64,000 nucleotides of DNA from Murimonas intestini (GCF_024622195.1 NZ_JANKBI010000009.1:124001-188000); one strand, 5' to 3'. Positions 8,134 through 16,579 are shown, numbered from the stretch's first letter. The notes: generated by a model not told the origin, from the sequence alone. A program made the numbers and translations.

Positions 8134-8184
8134 ACGTTTCTGTGCACCGCGAAGCGTGTTACTGGTCACAGAGTGAGCAGTAAC
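8134..8184. repeat. Dispersed palindromic repeat, copy 5
   Basis: A core at 8158-8184 differs from the 27-bp consensus at two positions. It is preceded by CGTTTCTGTGCACCGCGAAG, matching the flank of copy 4 (6931-6953). A related shorter inverted repeat (GTAACTGT...ACCGTTAT) lies at 8083-8107. Both fall downstream of the aldo/keto reductase. Confidence 0.8.
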
Positions 8185-8223
8185 GCGCCCCGCTCATGCG
8201 GGGCAAATTAAATAAAAATATAG

Positions 8224-8252
8224 TTGAAAAACTTAGTAAGATAAGATATAAT
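8224..8252 (+). promoter_or_regulatory. Promoter of tRNA-Ala
   Basis: TTGAAA, 17 bases, TATAAT, with the tRNA starting 16 bases after the -10 box. Confidence 0.8.
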
Positions 8253-8267
8253 AAAAACATATTTTCC

Positions 8268-8340
<73 letters not shown>

Positions 8341-8344
8341 TTAT

Positions 8345-8380
8345 AGGATTTCCCTTGTAATAAGGGGAATCCTTTTATTT
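8345..8380 (+). terminator. Intrinsic terminator of tRNA-Ala
   Basis: AGGATTTCCCTT pairs with AAGGGGAATCCT around GTAAT, followed by TTTATTT. Confidence 0.9.
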
Positions 8381-8544
8381 TACAGCCATCTTTAAATGAT
8401 ATTAATTTTCTAAGAAACCCGAAATTTTTTTTACTACTATATATGATTATGTAGTATATTTTGGGCCAAATCTGAGGATCGGAAAGATGATGAATCAATA
8501 GGCAAATTGCCTTTGATTATAAACAAATGAGGGAGGAAATAGTT

Positions 8545-9018
8545 ATGGCAATGATAACATGTAAAGAATGTGGAAAAGAGTTTTCAGACAAAGCTGACAA
8601 ATGTCCAAACTGCGCAGCGCCTATAGAGTATTCGCGGGAATTTGGTGTTCCTTATGAGGCTCCGCCGTCTTTGATTAAAAAGAAACTAAGTATATGTTTA
8701 CTGATTTCTTTGATTGTGGGTGTACTTTACCTGATATATAGCGTGTTCTATTGGTCGGGAGCTGCCAGTTCAGGATCTGACGCTTATGAACAGATCGGCG
8801 CAGGTATTGCAACTGCACTTGTCATGCCACACCTTATCGCCACATTTATAGCTGCCATATTCAATGCTTTAGGACTGATTATGAAGAAAAGGGGCTTTGC
8901 CTTGGCAGGAGCAATCCTATATTCTGTAGCGATGGTATTATTTCCAATGTATTTCATGTTTGTAATCATTGAAGTAATCCTGTCATTTATTGGATACGCC
9001 AGAACCCCTAAATATTAA
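8545..9018 (+). CDS. Zinc-ribbon membrane protein of unknown function
   Basis: A 157-residue protein. The N-terminus is a single zinc ribbon (CKECGKEFSDKADKCPNC). Three hydrophobic segments follow: LLISLIVGVLYLIYSVFYW, ALVMPHLIATFIAAIFNALG and FALAGAILYSVAMVLFPMYF. The start at 8545 follows GGGAGGA; the ATG at 8527 overlaps that site. Zinc-ribbon-plus-membrane proteins are frequent in gut Clostridia without known roles, and two larger ones lie near 35-38 kb. It is monocistronic, and the next gene is a toxin-like peptide. Confidence 0.8.
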   Translation: MAMITCKECGKEFSDKADKCPNCAAPIEYSREFGVPYEAPPSLIKKKLSICLLISLIVGVLYLIYSVFYWSGAASSGSDAYEQIGAGIATALVMPHLIATFIAAIFNALGLIMKKRGFALAGAILYSVAMVLFPMYFMFVIIEVILSFIGYARTPKY

Positions 9019-9035
9019 TTTGTAAATAAAAGAAC

Positions 9036-9055
9036 CTGCCCCGCCCCAGGGGCAG
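9036..9055 (+). terminator. GC-rich hairpin after the zinc-ribbon gene
   Basis: CTGCCCC and GGGGCAG pair around a six-base loop 17 bases after the stop codon. No T-run follows, so termination efficiency is uncertain. Confidence 0.5.
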
Positions 9056-9136
9056 ACAATAATATACTTACCCGGGCAGCCGAACAGGCGGCAGCTCTCT
9101 ATCCGTTCCGAGTCTTGCGGAAGGAGGAGATGCCTT

Positions 9137-9220
9137 ATGAGTACATATGAGGAATTTATGATTATACTGACCGTTGGTCTTTTAATCACAGCAATTCTGA
9201 ATTTAAAAAATAAGAAATAG
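9137..9220 (+). CDS. Holin-like type I toxin peptide (Hol_Tox type), locus 1
   Basis: A 27-residue peptide: MSTYEEF, then one hydrophobic helix (MIILTVGLLITAIL) and a short Lys/Asn tail. The opening M-S/N-T-Y-E and the single membrane span match the putative holin-like toxins of Firmicutes type I systems, which insert into the membrane. The ribosome site AAGGAGGAG lies 7-8 bases upstream. The stop codon is inside a hairpin, and a strong promoter on the other strand drives an antisense RNA over its 3' end. Locus 2 near 16.7 kb encodes a relative beginning MNTYEVL. Toxicity is inferred from the family. Confidence 0.82.
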   Translation: MSTYEEFMIILTVGLLITAILNLKNKK

Positions 9221-9318
9221 CCGTCCTGCTCTCGTCAAAGTTTAGGAACGGCTATTTCTTTTAGCTAACTAACCTCGCCGGGATGGGTAGTGTGCACCTA
9301 CCTGTCGGCTGTCTTGTT
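9205..9318 (-). ncRNA. Probable antisense antitoxin RNA of locus 1
   Basis: A consensus minus-strand promoter starts an RNA near 9318 that runs into the 3' end of the toxin gene. It ends at the hairpin AAATAGCCGT/ACGGCTATTT (9218-9256) followed on the minus strand by a T-rich tract. The 3'-overlapping convergent layout is that of TxpA/RatA-type systems. Boundaries are estimated from promoter and hairpin positions. Confidence 0.68.
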
Positions 9319-9324
9319 AAATAT

Positions 9325-9352
9325 ATTATAGCAAAATATACATAAATGTCAA
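9325..9352 (-). promoter_or_regulatory. Strong promoter of antitoxin RNA, locus 1
   Basis: Minus strand: perfect TTGACA, 16 bases, perfect TATAAT. No minus-strand coding region begins downstream of it, which points to a non-coding RNA. Confidence 0.8.
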
Positions 9353-9359
9353 CACTGTA

Positions 9360-9595
9360 ATGGCTACGCTTACCCAGTCTACTGTTCAGGCATGGATTAA
9401 TGATATCTCAAAAAAACGAGTCCAAAGACATATTCCAGCAATCGAACCAGCGAACTTCCCGCCTTTGTCGTCAGTCGGCTCCAGGATATAAAGGGAAATT
9501 TGGTTAAGCTTAATCATGATATGGTGCCCCATCGGTTTAATAATACGGTAAATACAAGGGTTTTTAATGGTTTACTTTTCTTTTACGTGGGTGAA
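9360..9595. other. Unassigned, possibly decayed sequence
   Basis: A plus-strand 43-codon frame starts at 9360 (MATLTQSTVQAWINDISKKR) but lacks a ribosome site and stops early. A second short frame follows in another phase. The pattern resembles a decayed coding fragment, but I could not assign it to a family. No promoter, tRNA or terminator was recognised here. Confidence 0.3.
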
Positions 9596-12133
9596 CTATA
9601 CTGTATTTTTCTTACGTTTTAACTTCTTTGCCAGTTTTACCAGATCATACCACAGCACAGAACCAGCTCCCAGCCCAAGAGCGGCTAACAGGAAGGGAAC
9701 AGGCAGCGCAGCCAGTTTTAACACTCCTGATACTGGTGTATACAAGATAAGATACAGCAATGCCAGCGTTCCCAGGTTCACTGCCCACATCACACGGTCT
9801 TTCATTAATTTTTGCGCTGACTGAAAAGCAAACTCATGATCGGAGCTGTTGACCTGCACAAGAAACAAGTTTGCCAGCATAATGACAGCGAGTCCGATGG
9901 AGCGCGCTGTGGGCGCATTGTCTGCATTGCCTGCCAGCACTGTAAAATACGCTCCGAAAGAAGCAGCAAACACAGTAAGTCCCTGCAAGACACTTTTCCC
10001 CAAAAGGCCGGCTGTCAGCAGCTTTTCATCCGCATTGCGGGGACGGCGCTCCATAATATCATTCTCAGCCGGCTGCCGCTCCAGAACAATAGAACAGGTA
10101 GGATCAATGAGGACCTCCAGGAGCACCACATGGAGCGGCAGGAGCAGCAGAGCTGCGGGAGAGATACCCAGGAAGGGAGCCAGCAGGGATGCAAACGCTA
10201 TGGGAATATGGATCGTAAAGACATACCCTACAGCTTTGCGTATATTATCATAAATGCGCCGTCCATCTTTAACAGTCTCCACTATGGTAGTGAAATTATC
10301 ATCCATCAAAATCAGGTCGGCGGCTTCGCGGGAAACCTCGCTCCCCCGCTTGCCCATGGCAATTCCGATATCGGCATATTTTAGAGCCGGAGCATCATTT
10401 ACCCCGTCACCTGTCATGGCCACAACTTCCCCGTTCATTTGGAAAGCCTTCACAATCCGCATTTTATGTTCCGGTATCACGCGGGAGAAAATGGAAACTT
10501 TCCTGACCGCCTCCCGCAGTTCTTCATCACTCATATCATTCAGCATATCACCTGTGATGATTTCATCACTGTGGGACAGGCCAACCTTTTTTGCTACCGC
10601 AGATGCGGTGATCCCATTGTCTCCTGTTATCATGACTACACGGATTCCCGCCCGGCTGCAGACCGCAATATCTTCTTTCACACCCTCCCTCGGCGGATCG
10701 GCAAGACCCACAAGCCCCAGCAGGGTCAGACGGCATTCTGTAAGAGATGCCGGAATGTCTCCCTCACTTGCAGGCCTGGCTGCTGCAATGGCGATCACCC
10801 TCAGCCCCTGAGCTGAAAGCTCCAGGTTTTTGCGTTCCGCCTCTGTGCGCTGCTCTTCTGTCATACCGCAGACCGTAAATATGCGTTCAGGACTGCCTTT
10901 GGCAGCAATCAGGATCTCATCATCATGTCTCCACACATGACCCATCATTTTTAGTTCGTTGGTAAATGCATACTCTGTCAGAAATCCACTTTCTTCAAAG
11001 AGATGCCCCCTGGTGATGCCATGGGCTTCACAGCAGGAAAGCATGGCTTTTTCCATGGGATCATATGTATCTGTCTCACAGCCAAGTCCCATCGTTTCTA
11101 TCATTGACAGCTCATCACCGCTGGCTATCCACAACTCCTGCACGGACATCTGGTTCATGGTGATAGTTCCTGTTTTATCCACGCAAAGCACGCTGACAGC
11201 GCCAAGAGTCTCCACACTTGGAAGTTTACGAACTAATGAATGTTTTTTTGCCAGACGCCATGCTCCCATGGAAAGGAATACCGTGAGGATGACAGGAAAT
11301 TCCTCCGGTATCATGGCCATAGCCAGTGTTACGCCGGACAGGATGCTTTCAATCAACCGCTCCCGAAGGCTGTGATCCGGTATATTCAGCCATGTAAAAA
11401 TCCCTACCAGAATAAACAGCACACCTGCAATAACAGCACATGTCTTTACAAGTTTCCCTGTCTGCTTTTGGAGCGGCGTATCCTCCGCAGGTGCGGCAGC
11501 CACGTTTTTACCTATCTTGCCGTATTCTGTATTCTGGCCGGTTTTCTCTACCCGTACAACGCCAGTGCCCTGGATTACCAGCGTACCTGCATAACAATAG
11601 TCCCTGCGCCAGTAGTCACCCTCAGGTTCTGCCTTCTCTGCCGTCACCTTCCAGACACCGTCTGCCTCCCCGGTAAGAGAAGATTCATCCACACATAAAT
11701 CAGCACACCTGACCACAGCACCGTCAGCGGGAATCTTCACGCCTTCGCAGATCATCATCAGATCCCCCGGAACAAGATCAGCGCTGGCAATAACTTGTTC
11801 TGTTCCATCCCGGATAACAGTAATGTGAGGCGCTGACAGGTCTTTTAAGGCACTCAGCGTTTTGTCAGTTTTCCATTCCTGGATCACATCAATGCTGATG
11901 ATCCCCACCACGAACACCAGCATGATGATTCCGTCTCGGGGTTCACCCAGCACAAAGTAGATAGCCGCAGCTACCAAAAGCAGCAGAAACATAGGTTCAC
12001 AAATAATGTGAACTGTCTTTTTCAGAAAACCCTCTTTCTTTTCCTGCGTCAGGACATTTTTGCCATATTGTTCCTGAAGTCTGACGGCTTCATCGGCGGT
12101 CAGTCCCGCCATACTCCCAGTTTCGTTTGTCAT
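9596..12133 (-). CDS. P-type cation-transporting ATPase, probable Ni/Co or Fe exporter
   Basis: An 845-residue integral membrane pump. All P-type landmarks are present: actuator motif SSLTGEADG, membrane motif PEEFP (in place of PEGLP of calcium pumps), phosphorylation site DKTGT near residue 318, KGSPE in the nucleotide domain, and hinge TGDGVNDAPAL. About ten membrane segments and a C-terminal cation ATPase domain are seen, with no N-terminal heavy-metal domain. It begins MTNETG at 12133, eight bases after GGAGGA; an ATG at 12148 overlaps that site. The leader contains a NiCo (czcD) riboswitch, so transition-metal export is the best inference although the protein resembles calcium-pump-like ATPases. 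Confidence 0.92.
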   Translation of the reverse strand: MTNETGSMAGLTADEAVRLQEQYGKNVLTQEKKEGFLKKTVHIICEPMFLLLLVAAAIYFVLGEPRDGIIMLVFVVGIISIDVIQEWKTDKTLSALKDLSAPHITVIRDGTEQVIASADLVPGDLMMICEGVKIPADGAVVRCADLCVDESSLTGEADGVWKVTAEKAEPEGDYWRRDYCYAGTLVIQGTGVVRVEKTGQNTEYGKIGKNVAAAPAEDTPLQKQTGKLVKTCAVIAGVLFILVGIFTWLNIPDHSLRERLIESILSGVTLAMAMIPEEFPVILTVFLSMGAWRLAKKHSLVRKLPSVETLGAVSVLCVDKTGTITMNQMSVQELWIASGDELSMIETMGLGCETDTYDPMEKAMLSCCEAHGITRGHLFEESGFLTEYAFTNELKMMGHVWRHDDEILIAAKGSPERIFTVCGMTEEQRTEAERKNLELSAQGLRVIAIAAARPASEGDIPASLTECRLTLLGLVGLADPPREGVKEDIAVCSRAGIRVVMITGDNGITASAVAKKVGLSHSDEIITGDMLNDMSDEELREAVRKVSIFSRVIPEHKMRIVKAFQMNGEVVAMTGDGVNDAPALKYADIGIAMGKRGSEVSREAADLILMDDNFTTIVETVKDGRRIYDNIRKAVGYVFTIHIPIAFASLLAPFLGISPAALLLLPLHVVLLEVLIDPTCSIVLERQPAENDIMERRPRNADEKLLTAGLLGKSVLQGLTVFAASFGAYFTVLAGNADNAPTARSIGLAVIMLANLFLVQVNSSDHEFAFQSAQKLMKDRVMWAVNLGTLALLYLILYTPVSGVLKLAALPVPFLLAALGLGAGSVLWYDLVKLAKKLKRKKNTV

Positions 12134-12220
12134 AAAAGAATCCTCCATTTCGTCATTTGACTTGTTAGATTTCTCTTATGGCACTCCATTCTCAAGAGCC
12201 AGTTGTTCAATTTAGGGTAT

Positions 12221-12337
12221 AAAAATACACACCTGCAGAACAACCACTGTCCCACAGATGTGTCTATCGTCCATCTGCTGCCGCCATCTGGCGGCCCGGC
12301 CCCACGCCCTCCCGGGCATCGCCTGCTCAGTTTGTAC
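12221..12337 (-). promoter_or_regulatory. NiCo (czcD-type) riboswitch with terminator platform
   Basis: The minus-strand leader contains ACTGAGCAGGCGATGCCC, a P2 hairpin closing with GGGCGT, GGCCGGGC, a CGCC/GGCG hairpin, CAGATG...CATCTG and TGGGACAGT. These are the conserved elements of the four-way-junction NiCo/czcD aptamer in the right order. The P1 arms are ACTG/CAGT. ACACATCTG (12255-12263) can instead pair with CAGGTGTGT (12227-12235), followed by ATTTTT: an intrinsic terminator that competes with the aptamer, so metal binding should turn the pump on. The ligand was described as Ni/Co and later argued to be Fe(II). Confidence 0.9.
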
Positions 12338-12390
12338 TGTTGATCGCACATTCCATAAGGAATGTAATGCAGTGCAAAGAGATTTATAGT

Positions 12391-12419
12391 AGTATATGAG
12401 ATACCCCTGCTTTTGTCAA
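12391..12419 (-). promoter_or_regulatory. Promoter of the riboswitch-controlled ATPase
   Basis: Minus strand TTGACA, 17 bases, TATACT, about 50 bases before the aptamer begins. Confidence 0.85.
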
Positions 12420-12442
12420 CTATATTTTTAATAAATTTAGCT

Positions 12443-13807
12443 TTAAAACAGATTATCCCTGGTTATATTATGCAGCCACTTGTTGCTCTTATAGTGCTTC
12501 AGCACCCACGGCCATTTGACAAATTCATCCGTACACAGCAGGAAATATACCCACATGACCGGAAGCTTTAACACAAAAGCTGCAAAGAATCCCAGCGGAA
12601 CCGCATACAGCCACATGTCGATGGTATCGCAGATAAATCCAAAACGGCTGTCACCTCCCGATCTGAAAACTCCTGCTATCAGCGTTGTATTCACTGCCGC
12701 CCCCATAACATAGTAAGTATTGATGAGAAGCATGTATTTCAGATAATGCATGGCCGTCTCGGAGAGTGAAGCATACCGCAGTACAAAAGGTGTTGCGCCC
12801 AGTATGATAAGCCCGCCTAATGCACCGCTGGCCACTGTCAGCTTCATAAGCTTTCTGGCATCATTTTTGGCATCCTCCAGACGGTTCTCACCAATCTCCC
12901 TGCCCAGCAGTATACCTCCGGCGCTGGCGATCCCAAAGCACAGGATCGTCCCAAAATTCCTTACCACTATAACAAAAGAGTTAGCCGCCACCGCATCGCT
13001 GCCCATATGCCCGATGATCACGGAATACATGGAGAAAGCAACTCCCCACGCCACATCATTGCCAAGGGCAGGCAGGGACAGTTTCACAAAATCTGAGAAG
13101 AGCAGCTTGTTTTTTATAAACATATAAGAAAATTTCAATTTTATATCTCTGCTCAGAGCAGAGACTATAAAACAGGCAATCAGCTCAATCACCCGGGACG
13201 TGGAGGTAGCTACAGCGACACCTGTGACTCCAAGCTTTGGAGCGCCGAAAAGCCCGAAAATAAATACTGCATTCAAAAAAATATTTAAGGTAAATGCAAG
13301 GGCATTCAGGGAAGTGCTTATTACCACCCTTCCAATACTGCGGAGAATAGCCAGATATATTTCTATGATCCCCCAGCACAGGTAGCTGACGCTCAGTATC
13401 CGAAGATAAGAAGATCCCAGCCTGATCAGTTCCGGGTCACTCGTAAACAGAGTCATCATCAGATCCGGTATGGCAAGCGCTGCAAGGGCAAACGCAGAGG
13501 ATATAGCAAGAGAAAACCGCAATGCGATGCCTTCCACAGCCTTTATGGCTTTCATATCACCCTTTCCGAAATACTGTGCGCACAGCATAGTGGCTCCTGT
13601 CCCCAAGCCGTAGTACACCATAAAAAGGACGCTGGCATACTGGGATGCCAGAGATACAGCCGATATGGAAGACTGGCCCACATAATTGAGCATGACTACA
13701 TCGGCGGAATTGACGGCGGCGCTCAGCAGGTTCTGGATTACAATTGGGATCACAAGCCTTCTTATCTGGCTGTAAAAGGTATCTTGTAAATTATTTCTCA
13801 TTCGCAT
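12443..13807 (-). CDS. MATE family efflux transporter
   Basis: A 454-residue, 12-helix membrane protein of the NorM/DinF-like MATE family, which exports drugs or organic cations in exchange for Na+ or H+. Typical segments are IVIQNLLSAAVNSADVVMLN near the N-terminus, GLGTGATMLCAQYFGKGD, and the pseudo-symmetric second half starting KLSLPALGNDVAWG. It starts about 40 bp after a TipAS-type MerR regulator on the same strand and is probably co-transcribed and drug-induced. The start at 13807 has an AGGGA site; a second ATG two codons later is equally possible. Confidence 0.92.
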   Translation of the reverse strand: MRMRNNLQDTFYSQIRRLVIPIVIQNLLSAAVNSADVVMLNYVGQSSISAVSLASQYASVLFMVYYGLGTGATMLCAQYFGKGDMKAIKAVEGIALRFSLAISSAFALAALAIPDLMMTLFTSDPELIRLGSSYLRILSVSYLCWGIIEIYLAILRSIGRVVISTSLNALAFTLNIFLNAVFIFGLFGAPKLGVTGVAVATSTSRVIELIACFIVSALSRDIKLKFSYMFIKNKLLFSDFVKLSLPALGNDVAWGVAFSMYSVIIGHMGSDAVAANSFVIVVRNFGTILCFGIASAGGILLGREIGENRLEDAKNDARKLMKLTVASGALGGLIILGATPFVLRYASLSETAMHYLKYMLLINTYYVMGAAVNTTLIAGVFRSGGDSRFGFICDTIDMWLYAVPLGFFAAFVLKLPVMWVYFLLCTDEFVKWPWVLKHYKSNKWLHNITRDNLF

Positions 13808-13846
13808 ATGGATTTCCCTTACTGTTTACGTTAAATTTTTTTAATC

Positions 13847-14683
13847 TTATATCCCATAATACCGCAGTATAGCTCCCGCCATATACTCAGAGCTGCCCTC
13901 TCCATAGACACTGTCATTTGCCGCTCTGAGTTTTTCATCCTTCAGGTAACCATCCGCCATTTCCGTCAGCAGCGCCCTAGCGTTATCCAGCCGGAACATT
14001 TTCTTATAACATTCCGCCAGCCTGCTTATCAGCTGTTTCTCCTTCTCTGAACCGCCTGAGTCCTTTATCATGTAAAGCTCTCTGCAAATTTCATCATTTT
14101 CCCTCTGGTACCTGCTCATATCTGACGGCTGTGCTGTGGCTGATTCCAGCGCCTTCTCTTTACTGCCATACAGTCTCATCAGTTCCGCACCCGTCTTCTC
14201 ATCCTTCAGATTCCCGGAAAATGTCTCCCTCCATTTTTCAATGCTGCCGTCCCCGTATCTCTCTACTAATCTCTCAAATTCCTCCCGGGGCATATTCTCC
14301 TGGATATGGTCCAGTATCATGTCGATCTCTTCCTCTTTAAATGCTTCAAAACTCATAGTATTCGCTCCTTCCATCACGTCTGTGATCAGCTCGATGATCC
14401 CGTCCAGGTGGTTTCTCTTTCTTTCCAGAAGGGATCTCTGGGCTGCCAGGGCACATGTTCTGTCATAAGCCGGGTTTTCCATTATATCTTTAATGTCCAC
14501 CAATGGAATTTCCAGTTCTCTGTAGAACATGATCTGCTGCAGCCTCCCTATAGCCTCATTGTCATACAGGCGGTAGCCTGCATCTGTCAGCTGTGTCGGT
14601 TTCAGCAGTCCTATTTCGTCATAGTACCGCAGTGTCCTTATACTAACTCCGGTGATTTCCGACACTTCCTTTACTGTCTTCAT
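13847..14683 (-). CDS. MerR family regulator with TipAS drug-sensing domain
   Basis: A 278-residue activator. Residues 1-70 are the MerR helix-turn-helix (MKTVKEVSEITGVSIRTLRY, then YDEIGLLKP). Residues ~75-115 form the dimer coiled coil, and residues ~155-278 match the TipAS effector-binding domain (YGDGSIEKWRETFSG..., ending MAGAILRYYGI). TipAS/Mta-type proteins bind diverse drugs and switch on efflux genes. Its own promoter is of the 19-bp MerR type, so autoactivation is expected, and a MATE pump follows directly. AAGGAGG precedes the ATG. Confidence 0.93.
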   Translation of the reverse strand: MKTVKEVSEITGVSIRTLRYYDEIGLLKPTQLTDAGYRLYDNEAIGRLQQIMFYRELEIPLVDIKDIMENPAYDRTCALAAQRSLLERKRNHLDGIIELITDVMEGANTMSFEAFKEEEIDMILDHIQENMPREEFERLVERYGDGSIEKWRETFSGNLKDEKTGAELMRLYGSKEKALESATAQPSDMSRYQRENDEICRELYMIKDSGGSEKEKQLISRLAECYKKMFRLDNARALLTEMADGYLKDEKLRAANDSVYGEGSSEYMAGAILRYYGI

Positions 14684-14703
14684 CTTTCACCTCCTTAGAG
14701 GAC

Positions 14704-14734
14704 ATGGTAATCCCTGACGTTGCGTGAGAGTCAA
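14704..14734 (-). promoter_or_regulatory. MerR-type autoregulated promoter with dyad
   Basis: Minus strand TTGACT, 19-base spacer, TACCAT. The spacer begins CTCACGCAACGTCAGG, an imperfect CTCACG/CGTCAG dyad like known TipAS/Mta operators. It drives the merR-MATE pair. Confidence 0.82.
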
Positions 14735-14774
14735 GGCGAATTTTATATCTTTTATATCTTGCTGCAAATAACCG

Positions 14775-15347
14775 TTAAATCTTATTTATCTCATCTTCAC
14801 AAGAACGCATGGCCCGGATCGTCATTTCAAAAAGTTTATCAAGCTCCCATCCAAGCTGGTCAGCCCCCTGCCGTATAATATCCCTGGAACAGCCTGCTGC
14901 AAAACGTTTATCCTTGAATTTTTTCTTGAGGCTGGAAACTTCCATATCCATGACACTTTTGGATGGGCGCATCTTGGCCGCAGCTCCGATCAGCCCTGTC
15001 AGTTCATCCGCTGCAAAAAGGATCTTTTCCATCTCATGCTCCGGTTTCACGTCTACAGTGATTCCATAGCCATGGCTGCAAACAGCATGGATCAGTTCAT
15101 CACTTGAACCGATTTCTTTTAACAGCTCCGGGGCCTTTATACAGTGCTCATCCGGATATTTTTCAAAATCCACATCGTGGAGAAGTCCCACCAGTCCCCA
15201 GAATTCCTCGTCCTCACCATATCCCAGCTCCCTGGCGTACCAGCGCATCACACCTTCAACTGTCAGGGCGTGTACCATGTGGAATTCATCCTGATTATAC
15301 TTCTTCAGCAGGTCCATGGCCTGTTCTCTTGTTATATCTGCATGCAT
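14775..15347 (-). CDS. HD domain protein (HDIG-type)
   Basis: A 190-residue soluble protein with a metal-dependent phosphohydrolase HD domain. Visible are an early His (HMVHALTVEGV), the HD pair in GLLHDVDFEKYPDEH, a further His in AVCSHGYG and an Asp in LFAADELTGL. The substrate is unknown; many such short HD proteins are annotated only as hydrolases. The start at 15347 follows AAGGAGG; an upstream ATG at 15368 overlaps that site. It lies 37 bp before the AEC transporter gene in map order but is transcribed from its own start. Confidence 0.88.
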   Translation of the reverse strand: MHADITREQAMDLLKKYNQDEFHMVHALTVEGVMRWYARELGYGEDEEFWGLVGLLHDVDFEKYPDEHCIKAPELLKEIGSSDELIHAVCSHGYGITVDVKPEHEMEKILFAADELTGLIGAAAKMRPSKSVMDMEVSSLKKKFKDKRFAAGCSRDIIRQGADQLGWELDKLFEMTIRAMRSCEDEINKI

Positions 15348-15384
15348 TTTATTTTCCTCCTTATACACGGTTAATTTGTTATTT

Positions 15385-16308
15385 TTAATTCAATCCCATA
15401 ATTCCAAGCAATATTGTAATAATCACCAGACTGAAAAGTATAGATATGCTGTTTGCACAGCTGGCCAGCCCCTCATCTCCTCCGCACATGCCTATGTAGG
15501 CCGGGGAGACAGCGCTCATAGGCGCAAAACATAAAAGGGCCAGTGTCTGCCGGATCACCAGATCAAAAGGCAGAAAAAAGTAAAAGATAAGCGCACATAC
15601 GGCGGCAAAAATATGGCGAAGCCCCAGCAGGCGTATGATCTCCTTTATGTATTCTTTCTTCAGCTCCAGGTGGAACAGCAGCCCCAGCATCAGCATGGCT
15701 ATGAATGTATTGGCGCTGGCCATAGGGTTTACCAGGGTCAGGACGGCATCCGGCAGCTGCAGGCCCATAACTGACAGTGTAAACATAACGACATATGTAA
15801 CAAGCGGAGGGCTGGATATAAGACGTTTCGCGAATGACTTCAGATTCAGCCCCCTCCTGTTTTCTGAGGTATATTCGGCAACAAATGCATATGTTCCCCC
15901 TGTACACATGATGCTGTTTCCCACATCAAACATGCAGGCGGTGACACTGCCAAGCGCCGGAAGAAAGCTCTGCACAAAGGGGAGGCAGAACGCGCCGATA
16001 TTAAAGGCCGGAAGACAGAGCATATTGAGCGCCTGCTCACCTCGTGTCCTGTGTCTTGTAATAAGAGCGCCTGCAGCGATCATGATCACATTGGCAATTA
16101 TGCCAAGCAGTGCTATCAGCACCATCTCCGCACCTATGTCAGTGATAGCGGAAAAGTTTGTAATGATCGCAGCCGGCAGGGTGATATATATTAAAAATTT
16201 CTTGACAGCATCCCCGGCATTGCTGCTTACAAGCCCTGAAGACCGCATGACAATACCGATAACAATGACAAGAGTAAAAGAAAAAGCCCGCAGCAGTACG
16301 GAAGTCAT
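15385..16308 (-). CDS. AEC (auxin efflux carrier) family transporter
   Basis: A 307-residue protein with about ten membrane helices in two halves, typical of AEC/malonate-type carriers. Segments such as LPAAIITNFSAI and CLPAFNIGAFCLPFVQSFL carry the family's Pro/Asn motifs, and the C-terminal half has VNPMASANTFIAMLMLGLLF. Bacterial members move organic acids, but the substrate cannot be read here. The start at 16308 follows AAAGGAGG; the reading frame extends upstream to 16365 without a second site. The tRNA-Thr promoter reads away on the other strand just upstream. Confidence 0.88.
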   Translation of the reverse strand: MTSVLLRAFSFTLVIVIGIVMRSSGLVSSNAGDAVKKFLIYITLPAAIITNFSAITDIGAEMVLIALLGIIANVIMIAAGALITRHRTRGEQALNMLCLPAFNIGAFCLPFVQSFLPALGSVTACMFDVGNSIMCTGGTYAFVAEYTSENRRGLNLKSFAKRLISSPPLVTYVVMFTLSVMGLQLPDAVLTLVNPMASANTFIAMLMLGLLFHLELKKEYIKEIIRLLGLRHIFAAVCALIFYFFLPFDLVIRQTLALLCFAPMSAVSPAYIGMCGGDEGLASCANSISILFSLVIITILLGIMGLN

Positions 16309-16350
16309 ATTCTGCCTCCTTTGGTCCTTGAAGAATTTTTTGAAAATCCA

Positions 16351-16379
16351 TTGACATTCAAACACTGATATGATAAAAT
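16351..16379 (+). promoter_or_regulatory. Promoter of tRNA-Thr
   Basis: TTGACA, 17 bases, TAAAAT, about 30 bases before the tRNA. Confidence 0.8.
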
Positions 16380-16408
16380 TTCTAATCGTAGCAGTTCATT
16401 TGCTATAA

Positions 16409-16481
16409 GCTGTTGTGGCACAGTCGGTAGCGCACCTCATTGGTAGTGAGGAGGTCACGGGTTCGATTCCCGTCAACAGCT
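16409..16481 (+). tRNA. tRNA-Thr (anticodon GGT)
   Basis: A 73-base cloverleaf with acceptor stem GCTGTTG/CAACAGC, anticodon stem CCTCA/TGAGG around TTGGTAG, T-arm GGGTTCGATTCCC and discriminator T; no CCA is encoded. A GGCC-rich hairpin follows at 16501-16533. A degenerate copy of its 3' half lies 400 bp downstream, suggesting this tRNA was an insertion site. Confidence 0.95.
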
Positions 16482-16545
16482 TTGATATCATTGGGAATTA
16501 GGGCCTTTCGAGGAAGACATCTTCGAGAGGCCTTAAATATCTTCC

Positions 16546-16573
16546 TTTACATTCAAAGAATTTATGCTATAAT
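16546..16573 (+). promoter_or_regulatory. Promoter of antitoxin RNA, locus 2
   Basis: TTTACA, 16 bases, perfect TATAAT, pointing right toward the 3' end of the minus-strand toxin gene. Confidence 0.75.
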
Positions 16574-16579
16574 AAAGAT

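Noticed and set aside
9360..9490. A real 43-codon gene downstream of locus 1
   Set aside because: It has no ribosome site and overlaps the antitoxin promoter region, and it is not similar to a known protein; described as possibly decayed sequence.
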